NCBI GenBank assembly: GCA_001687465.1
Contig: LVLI01000184.1
Span: 1 to 49,015, forward strand
Direction of reading: 5' to 3'
DNA: 49,015 nucleotides
DNA from: Halocafeteria seosinensis
Taxonomy: Eukaryota; Sar; Bigyra; Bicosoecida
Shown here in pieces: positions 39,539 to 49,015 of the stretch. Under the pieces are notes generated by a model. It searched no databases. It was not told the DNA's origin and saw only the letters and a program-made list of their open reading frames with translations. The translations under genes were made by a program, and so were the position numbers. Within the stretch, counting starts at the first letter, position 1. Each line of letters opens with the position of its first letter.

Positions 39539-42500
39539 TTAATTTGCATTTCCACGTTGTATACCACCATGGGAAGTAACATTCCCAATGAACCGTGTGT
39601 GGTTTCCCACAAGGAAATGTACACGACCCCCTGATCCCGAGGTACCATTTCGTCTGCCGGTACCTCCATCTACGTGAAAACTGCCCGTACCCGACAGTTC
39701 TTGGCTCTTAACGAAAATACTGCCTCCAGCACCACCACCACCTTGGGACATAGCCGAACTGCCGCGGCAGCTGATAACACCATTGTTATGCAACTCTCCA
39801 TGGATTGCCAGTAACTGCAAAGCGTTTCCGCCATTGCCACCACCAGTGGACATTGCCGACCCTGAAGAACCACCAGGCCCTCGTACGAAGTTCTTATCAA
39901 AGGCACCACATGGTGCAGGCCCACCAAGTGCCTGACCAGCGTGACTTCCTCCAGCGCCTCCAGCAGATGCTGTACAGCCGAAGTCTACATCCGCCTCACC
40001 AGGAATGAGTCCACCACCATCCCCATTTAGTTGAGCCGTCTCCAACACAGCAATTGATTTGTTGGACTCTGTGATTAGCCCCTTGCTCAAATGATTCGAG
40101 AATACTACAGACCCTCCATCGTTGAGTACAATGTCAAAACCGGTGGATAACTTGGTAATTTCTCTCAAAATCATACTGGCATTGTCCCCGGCAACATGCA
40201 GGAAGCCTGAGATGTATATGAAGCTTTGGTGGTTGCTCCCACCAGAAATCTCCCCAGGGGACGCGTCCAGTCTACCAAAAGCCTGTACGCTAACGTTTCC
40301 CGTGAGATTGACCACTTGCTGGACGACTATGCGCAGATGACCCATATTTCGTACACTTAACGTTCCTGTGCTGTAATGCTCCCTAGGAGTCCCACTCAAC
40401 AGCGAATACCCGTCGGTATGGATACCTTCGTTGTCAATAGCTACGGACAGAGCATCATCACAAAGTACCCCGACGCATTTAGTTATCGTACCCGCGCTTC
40501 CATTGCGGAAGCCAATTCCACCGGCTGCACCCACCAAGGGAAAACCTGAAGACTCTTGCTCAAAGAGGAAGAGGACTCGTCCTCCACCGCCACCATTCCC
40601 TCTTTTTAGGCAGCTATCGACCATGCACAAACCGCCGTCCCCGCCGCTCGCAAGGATCTGTCCGCTACCTTCAAGAATATCGGCGGCGATTGTGACGCTA
40701 CCACCACTACCACCGCTTCCAGGAAATAGTTCATGATCTTCACCGGCGCCTCCTTCGACTGAGATGGATCCGTTAATAGACACAACGCCGAGAGGGGAGG
40801 TAACAGTGATGGAGTTACCGCCTGCACCACCGGCAGCTCCCACCGTGGAGCCTCCTTTAGTTCCACGAACTACGACGCTGTCGAACGATCCACATGGCGG
40901 GTTTTCAGCACCGCCCCCGGTGCCACCGTAAGTACCTCCCGCAGAGGACATGTTCAAGACCGTACAATCCTCGAGTGAGCGACTATCCATCAGCGAGTTC
41001 ACCCCACCACCAGCTCCATCTAGCATGGCATTCGCTGCTATTCCAGTGTAATCCCTCACCTCAAGAGTGAGTCCCGAGGAAAGGTGGTTGACTGCTGTCA
41101 CTGTCCCGGTTCCCTCAATTACCAATTGGTTTGCACGGAAGAGCATAACATCTCTCAAGAATACTCTGGCGTGCGGCAAAACCTCCAGTGACCCATCAAG
41201 TTCCAGTATCGCAGGCTTTATAGAGGACGTTCCAGCAACCTCCACAGCCGAGGAGTGACCCACGTTGACTGATCCATCTATTATGATCTTGTCAGCTTCA
41301 GAAAGATTCAGCAGCAGCTTCGCGGAGCCGGCTACCGCAAGTTCACCGGTGTAGTAGGAGTCCTCCTCCGGAACTCCTAATCGTGTAGGATTAACGCTTG
41401 CTAAATGATTGACACCAAGGATTCTCTTATTATCGACTACCACTTTTCGTTCAGAACTTGGTGGCAACTCTTCAAAATTCTCGTAGCTAGACGAGTTAAA
41501 CTGTGCCCACAGAATGGTCCCCGCACCTCCAATAAGATGGATTGTCTCGTTTAGAGTGCCTCCGCCACCACCTGACGCTTCAACGCTTCCTTCATAGTCG
41601 TCGAATGCAGACACAAACAAAAGCATTCGACCGCCACTCCCGCCACCGCCAGCTAATGCTTCGTCCATTGAACTTCCTCCGTCTCCTCCGGAACACCGCA
41701 ATACACCGCTACCAATCAATCGCGAAGTGACGAGCAGTATGCTTCCACCAGCTCCACCACCACCAGCAATATAGCTCCGGTTTGTACTCTCTCCTTCAGC
41801 ACCACTCATGCTTATCATTCCATCTACCAAGACCGATCCAATAGGCGACGTAACTTGGATCCAGATGCTTGATCCGCCGTAACCACCCATTAGTGCAGAC
41901 CCCGAAGAGCCTCCACTGCCCGTGAAGAACATGTCCTCAATATTGCCGCAACCTTGGGGTCCTTGGCGGCCCCCTTGTCCACCAAAACTACCTCCACTAC
42001 CTCGTGTACTAGAGCCTTCACAACCAGCGATCAAGTTATTGCTGTCGTGAGGAAGACCAAGGCCGTCACCAACAATGCTACTAGTCCCGTCGACTTCGAG
42101 GTAGTCGGCAACAAAGAACCGCGAGCCGAGCGACGTGCGGCTCGAGACAGAAAATTCAGTTTTATCAACAACGTATAGCGACGAAGCACGGAATTCGTCC
42201 AAGTCTTGCACAAGAACATTCGAGTTCCGAGCGAGCACTTGACCACTTAAACTGAAGTGGGAGGAATTCCGAGTCTTGTATATCAAACGAGCATGACTGT
42301 TATTCAGGGAAAGATTCCCATCAACAAGAACGGTTGGAGGACAGCGCATTCCGATTGCATTTCCAAACTCCACTCGTCCCATGTTGACTACGTGAAGATC
42401 ATCAATAGCATATTTCTCGCGACAAGTTCCCGACAACCATGTGAATCGCGGATCCGAAGTATCACCTGCCAGGAAAATATCTCGATTGTCGACTGTAACA

Positions 42501-45500
42501 GAGGTGATTCCCAAGGAACCATCATGCAAAAAGATCGTCCCTGCAGCCGCATGGTAACCTGAGTGAGCGCTGCCACTGCTAGCTACGATTTCTCCACTAA
42601 ACAAATGGAGACGGCTGACATACAACGCGATCCGGCCGCCGCTCCCCGCTCCTCCCAACTCTGAGTCACCTCCTCGGGAGGAAATATAACCGCCATTCGT
42701 GCCACTGAGGACACTAGAGAACACCGTCAATGTGCCGCCCGAGCCGCCGCCCGCTTGGCCGAACCCCGCACCCCCATCAACAGAAACACGACCGTCTACT
42801 AAGACTGTACTGTTCTCAGTTGCATTAGCGATAATTTGTACAGCGGAGCCTCCATTTCCAACCCTGCTGCTTTTGTCAGGGGTTGAACCCCCAGGGACCC
42901 CGGAAATGAGAACCGAACCATCAAACTCCCCACATGGGTCACTGCCATTCATGGATCTGCCGCCATAGCTACCACCGCTACCAGGTGGAGACAGGGAACA
43001 ATCTTCATGGGACTCATTGAAGCCGTTGCCCTTCCCTGTACCGTCAAGGGAACTCCCCTTACACACACGAAATTCTTCGGCGACTTCCACCGTAGTGGTT
43101 GCTGCGTCAGTGTGTATCTCTGCAACGCCACCATTCCCACAAACTTGAAATTTACTAGCCGATACATGGTTAATATTGGACAACCTCATCAAAGCTGATA
43201 TCCGAACACTACCATCGAAAGCCAGTGAGACCGCTCGAGATGACCGTCTGGAGACTTCGAATATGCTTCCATGGTCCACTTCTAATGAGCCTCCAAGTCG
43301 CACACGTGGAATTGCGGACGTCAGTCCCCAAACCATGCGTGCCTGGTTCTTCAACCGGATGGAGGTTCTAAAATTCCTGCTTAGATTTCCACTCAAAGCA
43401 GTCAAACTGTTGTTTGCAGCGGCAATATTGCAGTTGTCCACAGTGACCATGCTGTGTCCGCTTGCGATTTCCCGTTCCAAAACAGTCCCAGCTGAACCTG
43501 TTGAAACAGGAGAGGTACCACCGCAAGCAACAAGTTGCCCGACAAAGTCAAGAATCTCTTCGGCATGGAGGGAGATTCTACCTCCGCTCCCTCCTCCACC
43601 TTCTTTCGACCACGCGCCTGTTGCTTCCACCTTCCCTGATCCGCGAATTTCCATAGCATGTAAGAAGATACTCCCTCCAGAACTTCCCCCACCATGTAGA
43701 CCGTCTGCACCTGCGGATGCGGAAGCGTTTATCAACCCATCGATTGAAATCAATGCAGCTTCATTTTCCCCCTCTTGACCTTCAATATAAAGAATACCTC
43801 CCGCTGGATTATCCGAACGATTTCCACCGGAGGGAATGCCCAGTTGAAACGGCTCCTCGTATTCACCACAGGGCGCAACAGGAGACAGCCCACCCTGTCC
43901 CCCGTAAGAGGCCCCAGCGGGATGAGGAGAAATCGAGCAATTGCCAAGCTGTGCTACCTCGCCACCAGAGGAGGTGCACCCTGTAGCGCTCCATGTGCTT
44001 CCATTTCTCGTAATAAATTCCGTCGAGCGGACACTGACTCCTGCTACCTCGCAATTAGAAGTCTCGACAGAAGCTCCACCCTCTAGTTCCACCACTGAGG
44101 CGTTGATCGTATTGACTTCATAAAGCCGCAAAGATGCTTCACCATATAGAAAGAGCTCTCCAAACTTGTATACGCCTGGTAGGCTCGGTGAATGGCCGCC
44201 AGTACCATATAATTGGACTTGAGCATCAGGACCGATGTTCAGGTTAGAGACACTGGCCAAAAACCCATGAACTTCTACATGCTGATCGAGCACAGTGGTA
44301 TTCAGCGGAAGTAGCAACGTCCCGCCAAGTGAAACAAATACATCGACGAAATCTAGTCGGAACGAATCCGCTATCCACCGTGAAGTAATATGGCTGATGC
44401 GCCACACGGATCCGTCATCCAAGGAATATCCTCGGCCCACAGGGTTTCTCGCAGTGATATTTGCCGTGGAAGGTCCAACAATGTCCACGTAGACATCGTC
44501 TGCGACCTCGAGCATTCCAGTGCCATCTCCAAAAAAAGAAAGGATATTTAGTACAATTCCTCCTTCCCAATAATAGGGACTGTAAGGACTCATGACGCCG
44601 AAGCGGCTCCCGCCACCAATGAAGACTTCGTCGAATGCGTACTCGGCAGACGAATTCGGCAGAAGAGTTTGTTTAGATACATTAGACAATGTCGCATCGC
44701 CATTATCCACCTCCAGTCGATATAGCAGCATACTAGACACCTCAGATGCGAACACAACCGTCCCGGCAGCCCCTCGTAGTATTGCACTGCTGCCGTAGCC
44801 TCCGTGGGCTATACCGTGTCCGCTGAACAATGTTGCATCCGTAGAGTATACAGCAATCCGACCACCTGAGCCACCGCCAGAGCGAGGATCACCAGCCGAG
44901 CCGCCATTAGACTGAATTGTGCCTGACCCAGATAAGGAGTACACATTAACAAATATGCTGCCCCCACTACCTCCTCCTCCGGAACTCCCGTTGATTATGT
45001 TGGATTCTTGGCCACTATTCCCATTAGCCACAATTTTCCCATCCAGAATGATATGACTGGGAGCATGAATGCTACCGTTAATGATGATAAGACCCCCGCC
45101 GGCTCCACCTAATTTCCCACTGTCTCCACTGCCTCCGCCGGATCCACCAGTCAACGGAAGTAACACATCCCCACAAGGAAGACCCCGATTCAGAAAATTG
45201 CTGCCACCATATCCTCCATAGCTACCACCTTCGCTTAGCTTGGCAGAGTGACAGTTGTCTTCGAAAGCTGCACCTCCACTCAAAAATCCCTCTCCAGAGG
45301 AATCTACAAGACTGGTTTCGTCAATAGACAATTCATGACTAAACTGCAATCGTAGTGGACTGCTGCCATTGGCCTCATGCACAATTTGAGAATAGTTTCC
45401 TACCTGCATATTCCGGCTGGAGATCGTGCGAGATCCTTGTCCTTCAACGGTCGAGTATGAAGACACTTCAAACACATCATCTACTTGAACATGCCGCCAC

Positions 45501-48500
45501 AGCGAAACGAGTGAGTTATGCATCACCTTAAGACTGCCCAGGATGTCTATGACGAAGCCTTCGGTATCTGCCGCGTCGCCAAATACACCCATTGCATTCG
45601 ACCCAAGCACGAAATTTCCAGTTACTGTGATGTTCTTCCTGCAAGCTTGGCGACCAAATTCAACTTTTCCCTTATTCCTGCTAAGTACTGATGCATTGAA
45701 GATCCCGCGGCAATCATCTGTCAGCCATGTATACCTTCTGTCGCTGAGGGACCCTGTGTCCGTACCGTTGTTATCGATAACCACCTCAGCGTCGTCATCC
45801 TCGTCCTTAGGTCCCGAATGCAAGTATACAGTACCAGCTGCTCCGTGGTTTCCATTGGAATGAGTGCCCCCAAAAGATGTAATTCTGCCGTGAAATGCTG
45901 AAGAGAGCCGGGAAAACACGGCGATACGACCACCACTTCCACTGCCGCCGTTGTTGGTGGAAGCGCCTCCATTTGCACTCAGGTGACCTTCCTTAGTTCC
46001 CTGCAGAAGCACAGTATCAACGACTATGCTCCCTCCGCTTCCACCGCCACTTCCCTCTATCCCGTCTCCGCCATTCACCGTGACGATACCGTTAACCACA
46101 ACTCGCGAATGGTTATACGTCAAGGATACAAGTTGAACGGACCCTCCGCCTTTTCCTCCCGCACTTGAAGAGCTTACGGAAGATGTACCACCACTTCCAA
46201 AAGACATAGCCTGATCATATGCACCACAAGGGGCCGTTCCTTTAAATCCGCGGCCACCATAACTACCTCCTGCTGCCGGATGGCTTGAGACAGCACAGCC
46301 ATGTGCTCGTTGTGCCTCGTCCGACAACATTCCACTCCGCGCGGCATTGAGAACGGCGGTCTCTGCGATAAGTATCTGATCATGACCGACGATTCTGACA
46401 GGGTGTTTTGCAAAAGTTCTCTTGGAAACAAGCTGACTGTATTCGGCAAGTTGCAGCTTTTCGGCTTCGACGAGACGGACATCTTCTATCCTCAACAGGC
46501 TCCGATGACCAGATATCACGACTTCTCCTTCCCAAACGAAAGAAGCATTCTCCGTCACGTCCGAGAGAGAGTGAGTAAGATCGAGGATGCTACCTTCCTC
46601 TACAAGAAGATGCCGTCCAGCGCGAACAAGTGGAGCTGAGCCATTGCTACTAGGTGGAACCGTGAACAAGCTACGCGTTCCGCCGCGCAGGATCATGAAA
46701 TCAATGGAGTACTCACTGCGATGACTGCCACTAAGTAAAGTCAGAGAGGTCTCAGGAGTCCCTCGACCACCATTGTGAATCAATACCGTCACATTGTCAT
46801 CTCGGCTACCCTCCGTAACAAACAGGATTGTCCCCGCAGAGCCCGTTCGAAGATGCTTTGCGGTTCCACCGGCCAACCCCCCGTAGGTTGTCACACTCAA
46901 ATCATTGCTTCGCTCCGATGCATTCACCAGAATGCGACCTCCACCTCCTCCTCCAGTTTCAGAGTAACACATACTAGTCGTTCCCGAGCAAGAGCCTGCC
47001 TCGCCGCCGTCAGCGGACAATAGGCCAGTACCATCAAGCGTGCGGCAGAAGATAAACAAAGCACCTCCACTGCCCCCACTACTAGGATTCCGTTCATCGG
47101 AGCGGCCAGCATCTCCGTTTACGGTCAGGGTACCAAACACACCAACTGTGCCATTCTCTACGGTTATTCTTATGGAATTACCGCCTGCCCCTCCCAAAAC
47201 ATCCTCACTTGAACCACCTGGGGTTCCGCGCAAGGGGGTTCTGTCAAAGTCACCACACGGAGTCGAGCCGTTATTGCCTCCTTGGCCTCCGTAGCTTCCA
47301 CCTGCTGTCGAGACATTCAACACTTCACAACCTCCAACATCACCAGGATCTCCCTGCTGATCTATCCCACCTCCTGCGCCACTAAGGGTACCACCATAGT
47401 CTATCACCAGCTCTTGCTCCACATTGAGTTCCAACCCTTTAGACATATAATTAGTGGCTGAGACATGCGAGCTGTTGCGTACGTAAAACGCTTTTGCCTC
47501 TGCATGCCCAATTTCGCTCAGTTTCATTGTGCTGCCTTCGCTAATAGAGAGCGTGTCTGAGACGCTGAACTTGCCGAAAGGGTACTTCTGCTTTCCAAAT
47601 ACTTCAATATGAGCTTCCCGGTTCGCTGAAACGGAGCCATATATGCTTACACCATGTGGCTTGGTATTTACGGCAAGCGTGGAGCAACCAGTTACATCCA
47701 GCTGATCTATCTGGTAAAACCGACGTTCTGGCACTGCCAATCGAGTTGCCGCCTCTACCTCAAAAGGGGAACTGCGGCAACCGTCATCTACCAGAACGCG
47801 ACGGAAGGTGGATCGAGGAAGTTTCAATGCACTGCCAAGGTACGCACACTTAGTGCGATCCTGCAAAATAGTCCCAACGGCACCAATAAGCTCACGACTG
47901 TTCGACAACTGACTCAAGCCACCATAAGCGTCAATTCTGCCGGCAAATGCTTCCGAATCTACAGTCGATACGATGACACGACCACCACTACCACCGCCAC
48001 CACTCAGTTCGGCGGAAACAACATTTATACCACCATCACCACCCTGACAGCTCACGTTGCCACCACCAAACAACCGGTTCACAACAATGGTGATGCCCCC
48101 TCCACTACCACCACCACCAGCTGTCGCATTGGCGTCGTAGCTGTCAGTCCCAGCCAGACCGCGGGAGCTGATCTCTCCTTCCAAGTGCAACCATCCTGAA
48201 GACGACAAAACGCTGATCCAAAGACCGTTACCGCCAGCGCCACCTGCCAATGCACTCGTCGAACCGTGGCTACCACCTGATCCACGGAAGAACACGTTGT
48301 CAATACTCCCGCAGCCCCAAGACCCTCCATGTCCACCCTGGCCACCGAAGCTACCACCACTGCCAATTACCCCGCTACTCAAACAGCCTGCTTCCCTATT
48401 TGACATATTGCTTCCAAATCCTTCACCGTCTCCGTCAATCCGTGAGCTCGCGCTAACGAAAAGGCTATCGTGGATTGTGAACCGAGTGCCGTTTCGCCCG

Positions 48501-49015
48501 TCATTGACGACAAATACGCTACTTGACTCATTTAACCACCCACTATCAAACTCGAAAACGTCCACATTATCTAGCAGGATTGAAGAATCACTCTCTAGAG
48601 ACAATGTATCGCGAACAGTAAACGCCTTGGAATGACTGCCGCCTCCTAATTCATATATCCAACGAGCTTGACTCTCTCCCATCATACTGAGAGAGCCATT
48701 CAAGACTGTCGATACATCGCATGCCATGCTCAATACATCACCAAATTCCAATCGACCTCTCCCTGTTACCACAACTTCATCAATAGCATACACATTACGG
48801 CATTTTCCTGATAACCAGGTGTATCGCCGGTCAGCAAAAGGAACACCCCCAAGTAAATTTGCGTTATCTATGACCACGATTGTCTCATCCAAGTTGTCGT
48901 AAGACCCAATGTGCCAGTACGCTGTTCCAGCTCCGGCCACAAGACCAGATGGTCCTTCACCGCTACGACTCATGGTTGTACCACGATAATCGTTCGATAG
49001 GCTCATAAAAGCTGC
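39539..49015 (-). CDS. Giant Gly-rich modular protein, right paralog (5' end beyond window)
   Basis: Open from the right edge (the last nine bases of the window are in frame) to TAA at 39541-39539; 3,158 codons visible. It holds eight complete modules, with GT arms near 48925, 47870, 46830, 45830, 44757, 43480, 42535, 41515 and 40487, and a ninth that lacks only the closing arm. The A-B-C order is kept: modules 1, 4 and 7 open with a D-R(Y/F)TWL signature, 2 and 8 with RL(A/G)VPE, and 3, 6 and 9 carry GS(Y/H)(G/A)G hubs followed by PCG-(F/Y)D. The Met at 49006 is probably internal, because the sequence after it is the tail of a further module. No Cys-rich tail, linker or membrane helix is encoded before the stop, so the product is secreted, truncated, or continued by an exon I cannot identify. 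Confidence 0.85.
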   Translation of the reverse strand, partial: AAFMSLSNDYRGTTMSRSGEGPSGLVAGAGTAYWHIGSYDNLDETIVVIDNANLLGGVPFADRRYTWLSGKCRNVYAIDEVVVTGRGRLEFGDVLSMACDVSTVLNGSLSMMGESQARWIYELGGGSHSKAFTVRDTLSLESDSSILLDNVDVFEFDSGWLNESSSVFVVNDGRNGTRFTIHDSLFVSASSRIDGDGEGFGSNMSNREAGCLSSGVIGSGGSFGGQGGHGGSWGCGSIDNVFFRGSGGSHGSTSALAGGAGGNGLWISVLSSSGWLHLEGEISSRGLAGTDSYDANATAGGGGSGGGITIVVNRLFGGGNVSCQGGDGGINVVSAELSGGGGSGGRVIVSTVDSEAFAGRIDAYGGLSQLSNSRELIGAVGTILQDRTKCAYLGSALKLPRSTFRRVLVDDGCRSSPFEVEAATRLAVPERRFYQIDQLDVTGCSTLAVNTKPHGVSIYGSVSANREAHIEVFGKQKYPFGKFSVSDTLSISEGSTMKLSEIGHAEAKAFYVRNSSHVSATNYMSKGLELNVEQELVIDYGGTLSGAGGGIDQQGDPGDVGGCEVLNVSTAGGSYGGQGGNNGSTPCGDFDRTPLRGTPGGSSEDVLGGAGGNSIRITVENGTVGVFGTLTVNGDAGRSDERNPSSGGSGGALFIFCRTLDGTGLLSADGGEAGSCSGTTSMCYSETGGGGGGRILVNASERSNDLSVTTYGGLAGGTAKHLRTGSAGTILFVTEGSRDDNVTVLIHNGGRGTPETSLTLLSGSHRSEYSIDFMILRGGTRSLFTVPPSSNGSAPLVRAGRHLLVEEGSILDLTHSLSDVTENASFVWEGEVVISGHRSLLRIEDVRLVEAEKLQLAEYSQLVSKRTFAKHPVRIVGHDQILIAETAVLNAARSGMLSDEAQRAHGCAVSSHPAAGGSYGGRGFKGTAPCGAYDQAMSFGSGGTSSVSSSSAGGKGGGSVQLVSLTYNHSRVVVNGIVTVNGGDGIEGSGGGSGGSIVVDTVLLQGTKEGHLSANGGASTNNGGSGSGGRIAVFSRLSSAFHGRITSFGGTHSNGNHGAAGTVYLHSGPKDEDDDAEVVIDNNGTDTGSLSDRRYTWLTDDCRGIFNASVLSRNKGKVEFGRQACRKNITVTGNFVLGSNAMGVFGDAADTEGFVIDILGSLKVMHNSLVSLWRHVQVDDVFEVSSYSTVEGQGSRTISSRNMQVGNYSQIVHEANGSSPLRLQFSHELSIDETSLVDSSGEGFLSGGAAFEDNCHSAKLSEGGSYGGYGGSNFLNRGLPCGDVLLPLTGGSGGGSGDSGKLGGAGGGLIIINGSIHAPSHIILDGKIVANGNSGQESNIINGSSGGGGSGGSIFVNVYSLSGSGTIQSNGGSAGDPRSGGGSGGRIAVYSTDATLFSGHGIAHGGYGSSAILRGAAGTVVFASEVSSMLLYRLEVDNGDATLSNVSKQTLLPNSSAEYAFDEVFIGGGSRFGVMSPYSPYYWEGGIVLNILSFFGDGTGMLEVADDVYVDIVGPSTANITARNPVGRGYSLDDGSVWRISHITSRWIADSFRLDFVDVFVSLGGTLLLPLNTTVLDQHVEVHGFLASVSNLNIGPDAQVQLYGTGGHSPSLPGVYKFGELFLYGEASLRLYEVNTINASVVELEGGASVETSNCEVAGVSVRSTEFITRNGSTWSATGCTSSGGEVAQLGNCSISPHPAGASYGGQGGLSPVAPCGEYEEPFQLGIPSGGNRSDNPAGGILYIEGQEGENEAALISIDGLINASASAGADGLHGGGSSGGSIFLHAMEIRGSGKVEATGAWSKEGGGGSGGRISLHAEEILDFVGQLVACGGTSPVSTGSAGTVLEREIASGHSMVTVDNCNIAAANNSLTALSGNLSRNFRTSIRLKNQARMVWGLTSAIPRVRLGGSLEVDHGSIFEVSRRSSRAVSLAFDGSVRISALMRLSNINHVSASKFQVCGNGGVAEIHTDAATTTVEVAEEFRVCKGSSLDGTGKGNGFNESHEDCSLSPPGSGGSYGGRSMNGSDPCGEFDGSVLISGVPGGSTPDKSSRVGNGGSAVQIIANATENSTVLVDGRVSVDGGAGFGQAGGGSGGTLTVFSSVLSGTNGGYISSRGGDSELGGAGSGGRIALYVSRLHLFSGEIVASSGSAHSGYHAAAGTIFLHDGSLGITSVTVDNRDIFLAGDTSDPRFTWLSGTCREKYAIDDLHVVNMGRVEFGNAIGMRCPPTVLVDGNLSLNNSHARLIYKTRNSSHFSLSGQVLARNSNVLVQDLDEFRASSLYVVDKTEFSVSSRTSLGSRFFVADYLEVDGTSSIVGDGLGLPHDSNNLIAGCEGSSTRGSGGSFGGQGGRQGPQGCGNIEDMFFTGSGGSSGSALMGGYGGSSIWIQVTSPIGSVLVDGMISMSGAEGESTNRSYIAGGGGAGGSILLVTSRLIGSGVLRCSGGDGGSSMDEALAGGGGSGGRMLLFVSAFDDYEGSVEASGGGGGTLNETIHLIGGAGTILWAQFNSSSYENFEELPPSSERKVVVDNKRILGVNHLASVNPTRLGVPEEDSYYTGELAVAGSAKLLLNLSEADKIIIDGSVNVGHSSAVEVAGTSSIKPAILELDGSLEVLPHARVFLRDVMLFRANQLVIEGTGTVTAVNHLSSGLTLEVRDYTGIAANAMLDGAGGGVNSLMDSRSLEDCTVLNMSSAGGTYGGTGGGAENPPCGSFDSVVVRGTKGGSTVGAAGGAGGNSITVTSPLGVVSINGSISVEGGAGEDHELFPGSGGSGGSVTIAADILEGSGQILASGGDGGLCMVDSCLKRGNGGGGGRVLFLFEQESSGFPLVGAAGGIGFRNGSAGTITKCVGVLCDDALSVAIDNEGIHTDGYSLLSGTPREHYSTGTLSVRNMGHLRIVVQQVVNLTGNVSVQAFGRLDASPGEISGGSNHQSFIYISGFLHVAGDNASMILREITKLSTGFDIVLNDGGSVVFSNHLSKGLITESNKSIAVLETAQLNGDGGGLIPGEADVDFGCTASAGGAGGSHAGQALGGPAPCGAFDKNFVRGPGGSSGSAMSTGGGNGGNALQLLAIHGELHNNGVISCRGSSAMSQGGGGAGGSIFVKSQELSGTGSFHVDGGTGRRNGTSGSGGRVHFLVGNHTRFIGNVTSHGGIQRGNAN

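Noticed and set aside
49004-49006. ATG at 49006 as the start of the right gene
   Set aside because: The frame is open beyond it to the edge, and the following residues are the tail of a module, not a signal peptide.

Overview
The window is eukaryotic nuclear DNA, probably from an alga or another protist. It has canonical GT-AG introns of 66 and 75 bases, very large and almost intron-free reading frames, retroelement debris, a transposon with terminal inverted repeats, and no sign of bacterial gene organisation. The exact lineage cannot be fixed by eye. A red alga or a stramenopile (oomycete-like) would fit the short, rare introns and the secreted-protein motifs, but this is inference. Two single N bases (955 and 5986) mark it as draft assembly.

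About 38 kb of the 49 kb is coding sequence of one gene family. Three giant paralogous genes lie head to tail on the minus strand. The left gene (1-7086) starts inside the window with a signal-peptide exon, a 75-base intron and a Ser/Glu/Thr/Pro stalk, and runs off the left edge. The middle gene (14468-36226) is complete: about 7,250 codons, reduced to about 7,230 residues by one 66-base stop-free intron. The right gene (39539-49015) has its stop in the window and its start beyond the right edge.

All three are built from a glycine-rich extracellular module of roughly 310-460 residues. Each module has a beta-rich first half that often begins with a DN(G/N) signature. The second half holds Gly-rich hubs (GG-YGG-GG, a CG-F hub, GGGSGGSI, GGGSGGRI) and ends at a GT(I/V) arm. 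The middle gene has 17 such modules, and in at least its first 12 they form a three-module A-B-C super-repeat of about 3 kb. After the modules come two cysteine-rich regions, Pro/Thr linkers, a non-repetitive ectodomain, one transmembrane helix and an acidic tail with two copies of AYESYDSVL. A very long single-pass cell-surface or wall-associated protein, possibly adhesive, is the simplest reading.

The 7.1-14.5 kb gap holds a broken plus-strand non-LTR-type retroelement: reverse-transcriptase fingers/palm, thumb, and a C-terminal endonuclease-like region. Its middle is replaced by a minus-strand RNase H plus chromodomain fragment. A 25-base near-perfect direct repeat lies on either side at a distance. 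The 36.2-39.5 kb gap holds a perfect 37-base inverted repeat and a 530-bp element with 38-bp terminal inverted repeats, apparent 6-bp target duplications and an AT-rich helicase-like fragment. The rest of both gaps shows no gene I can support.
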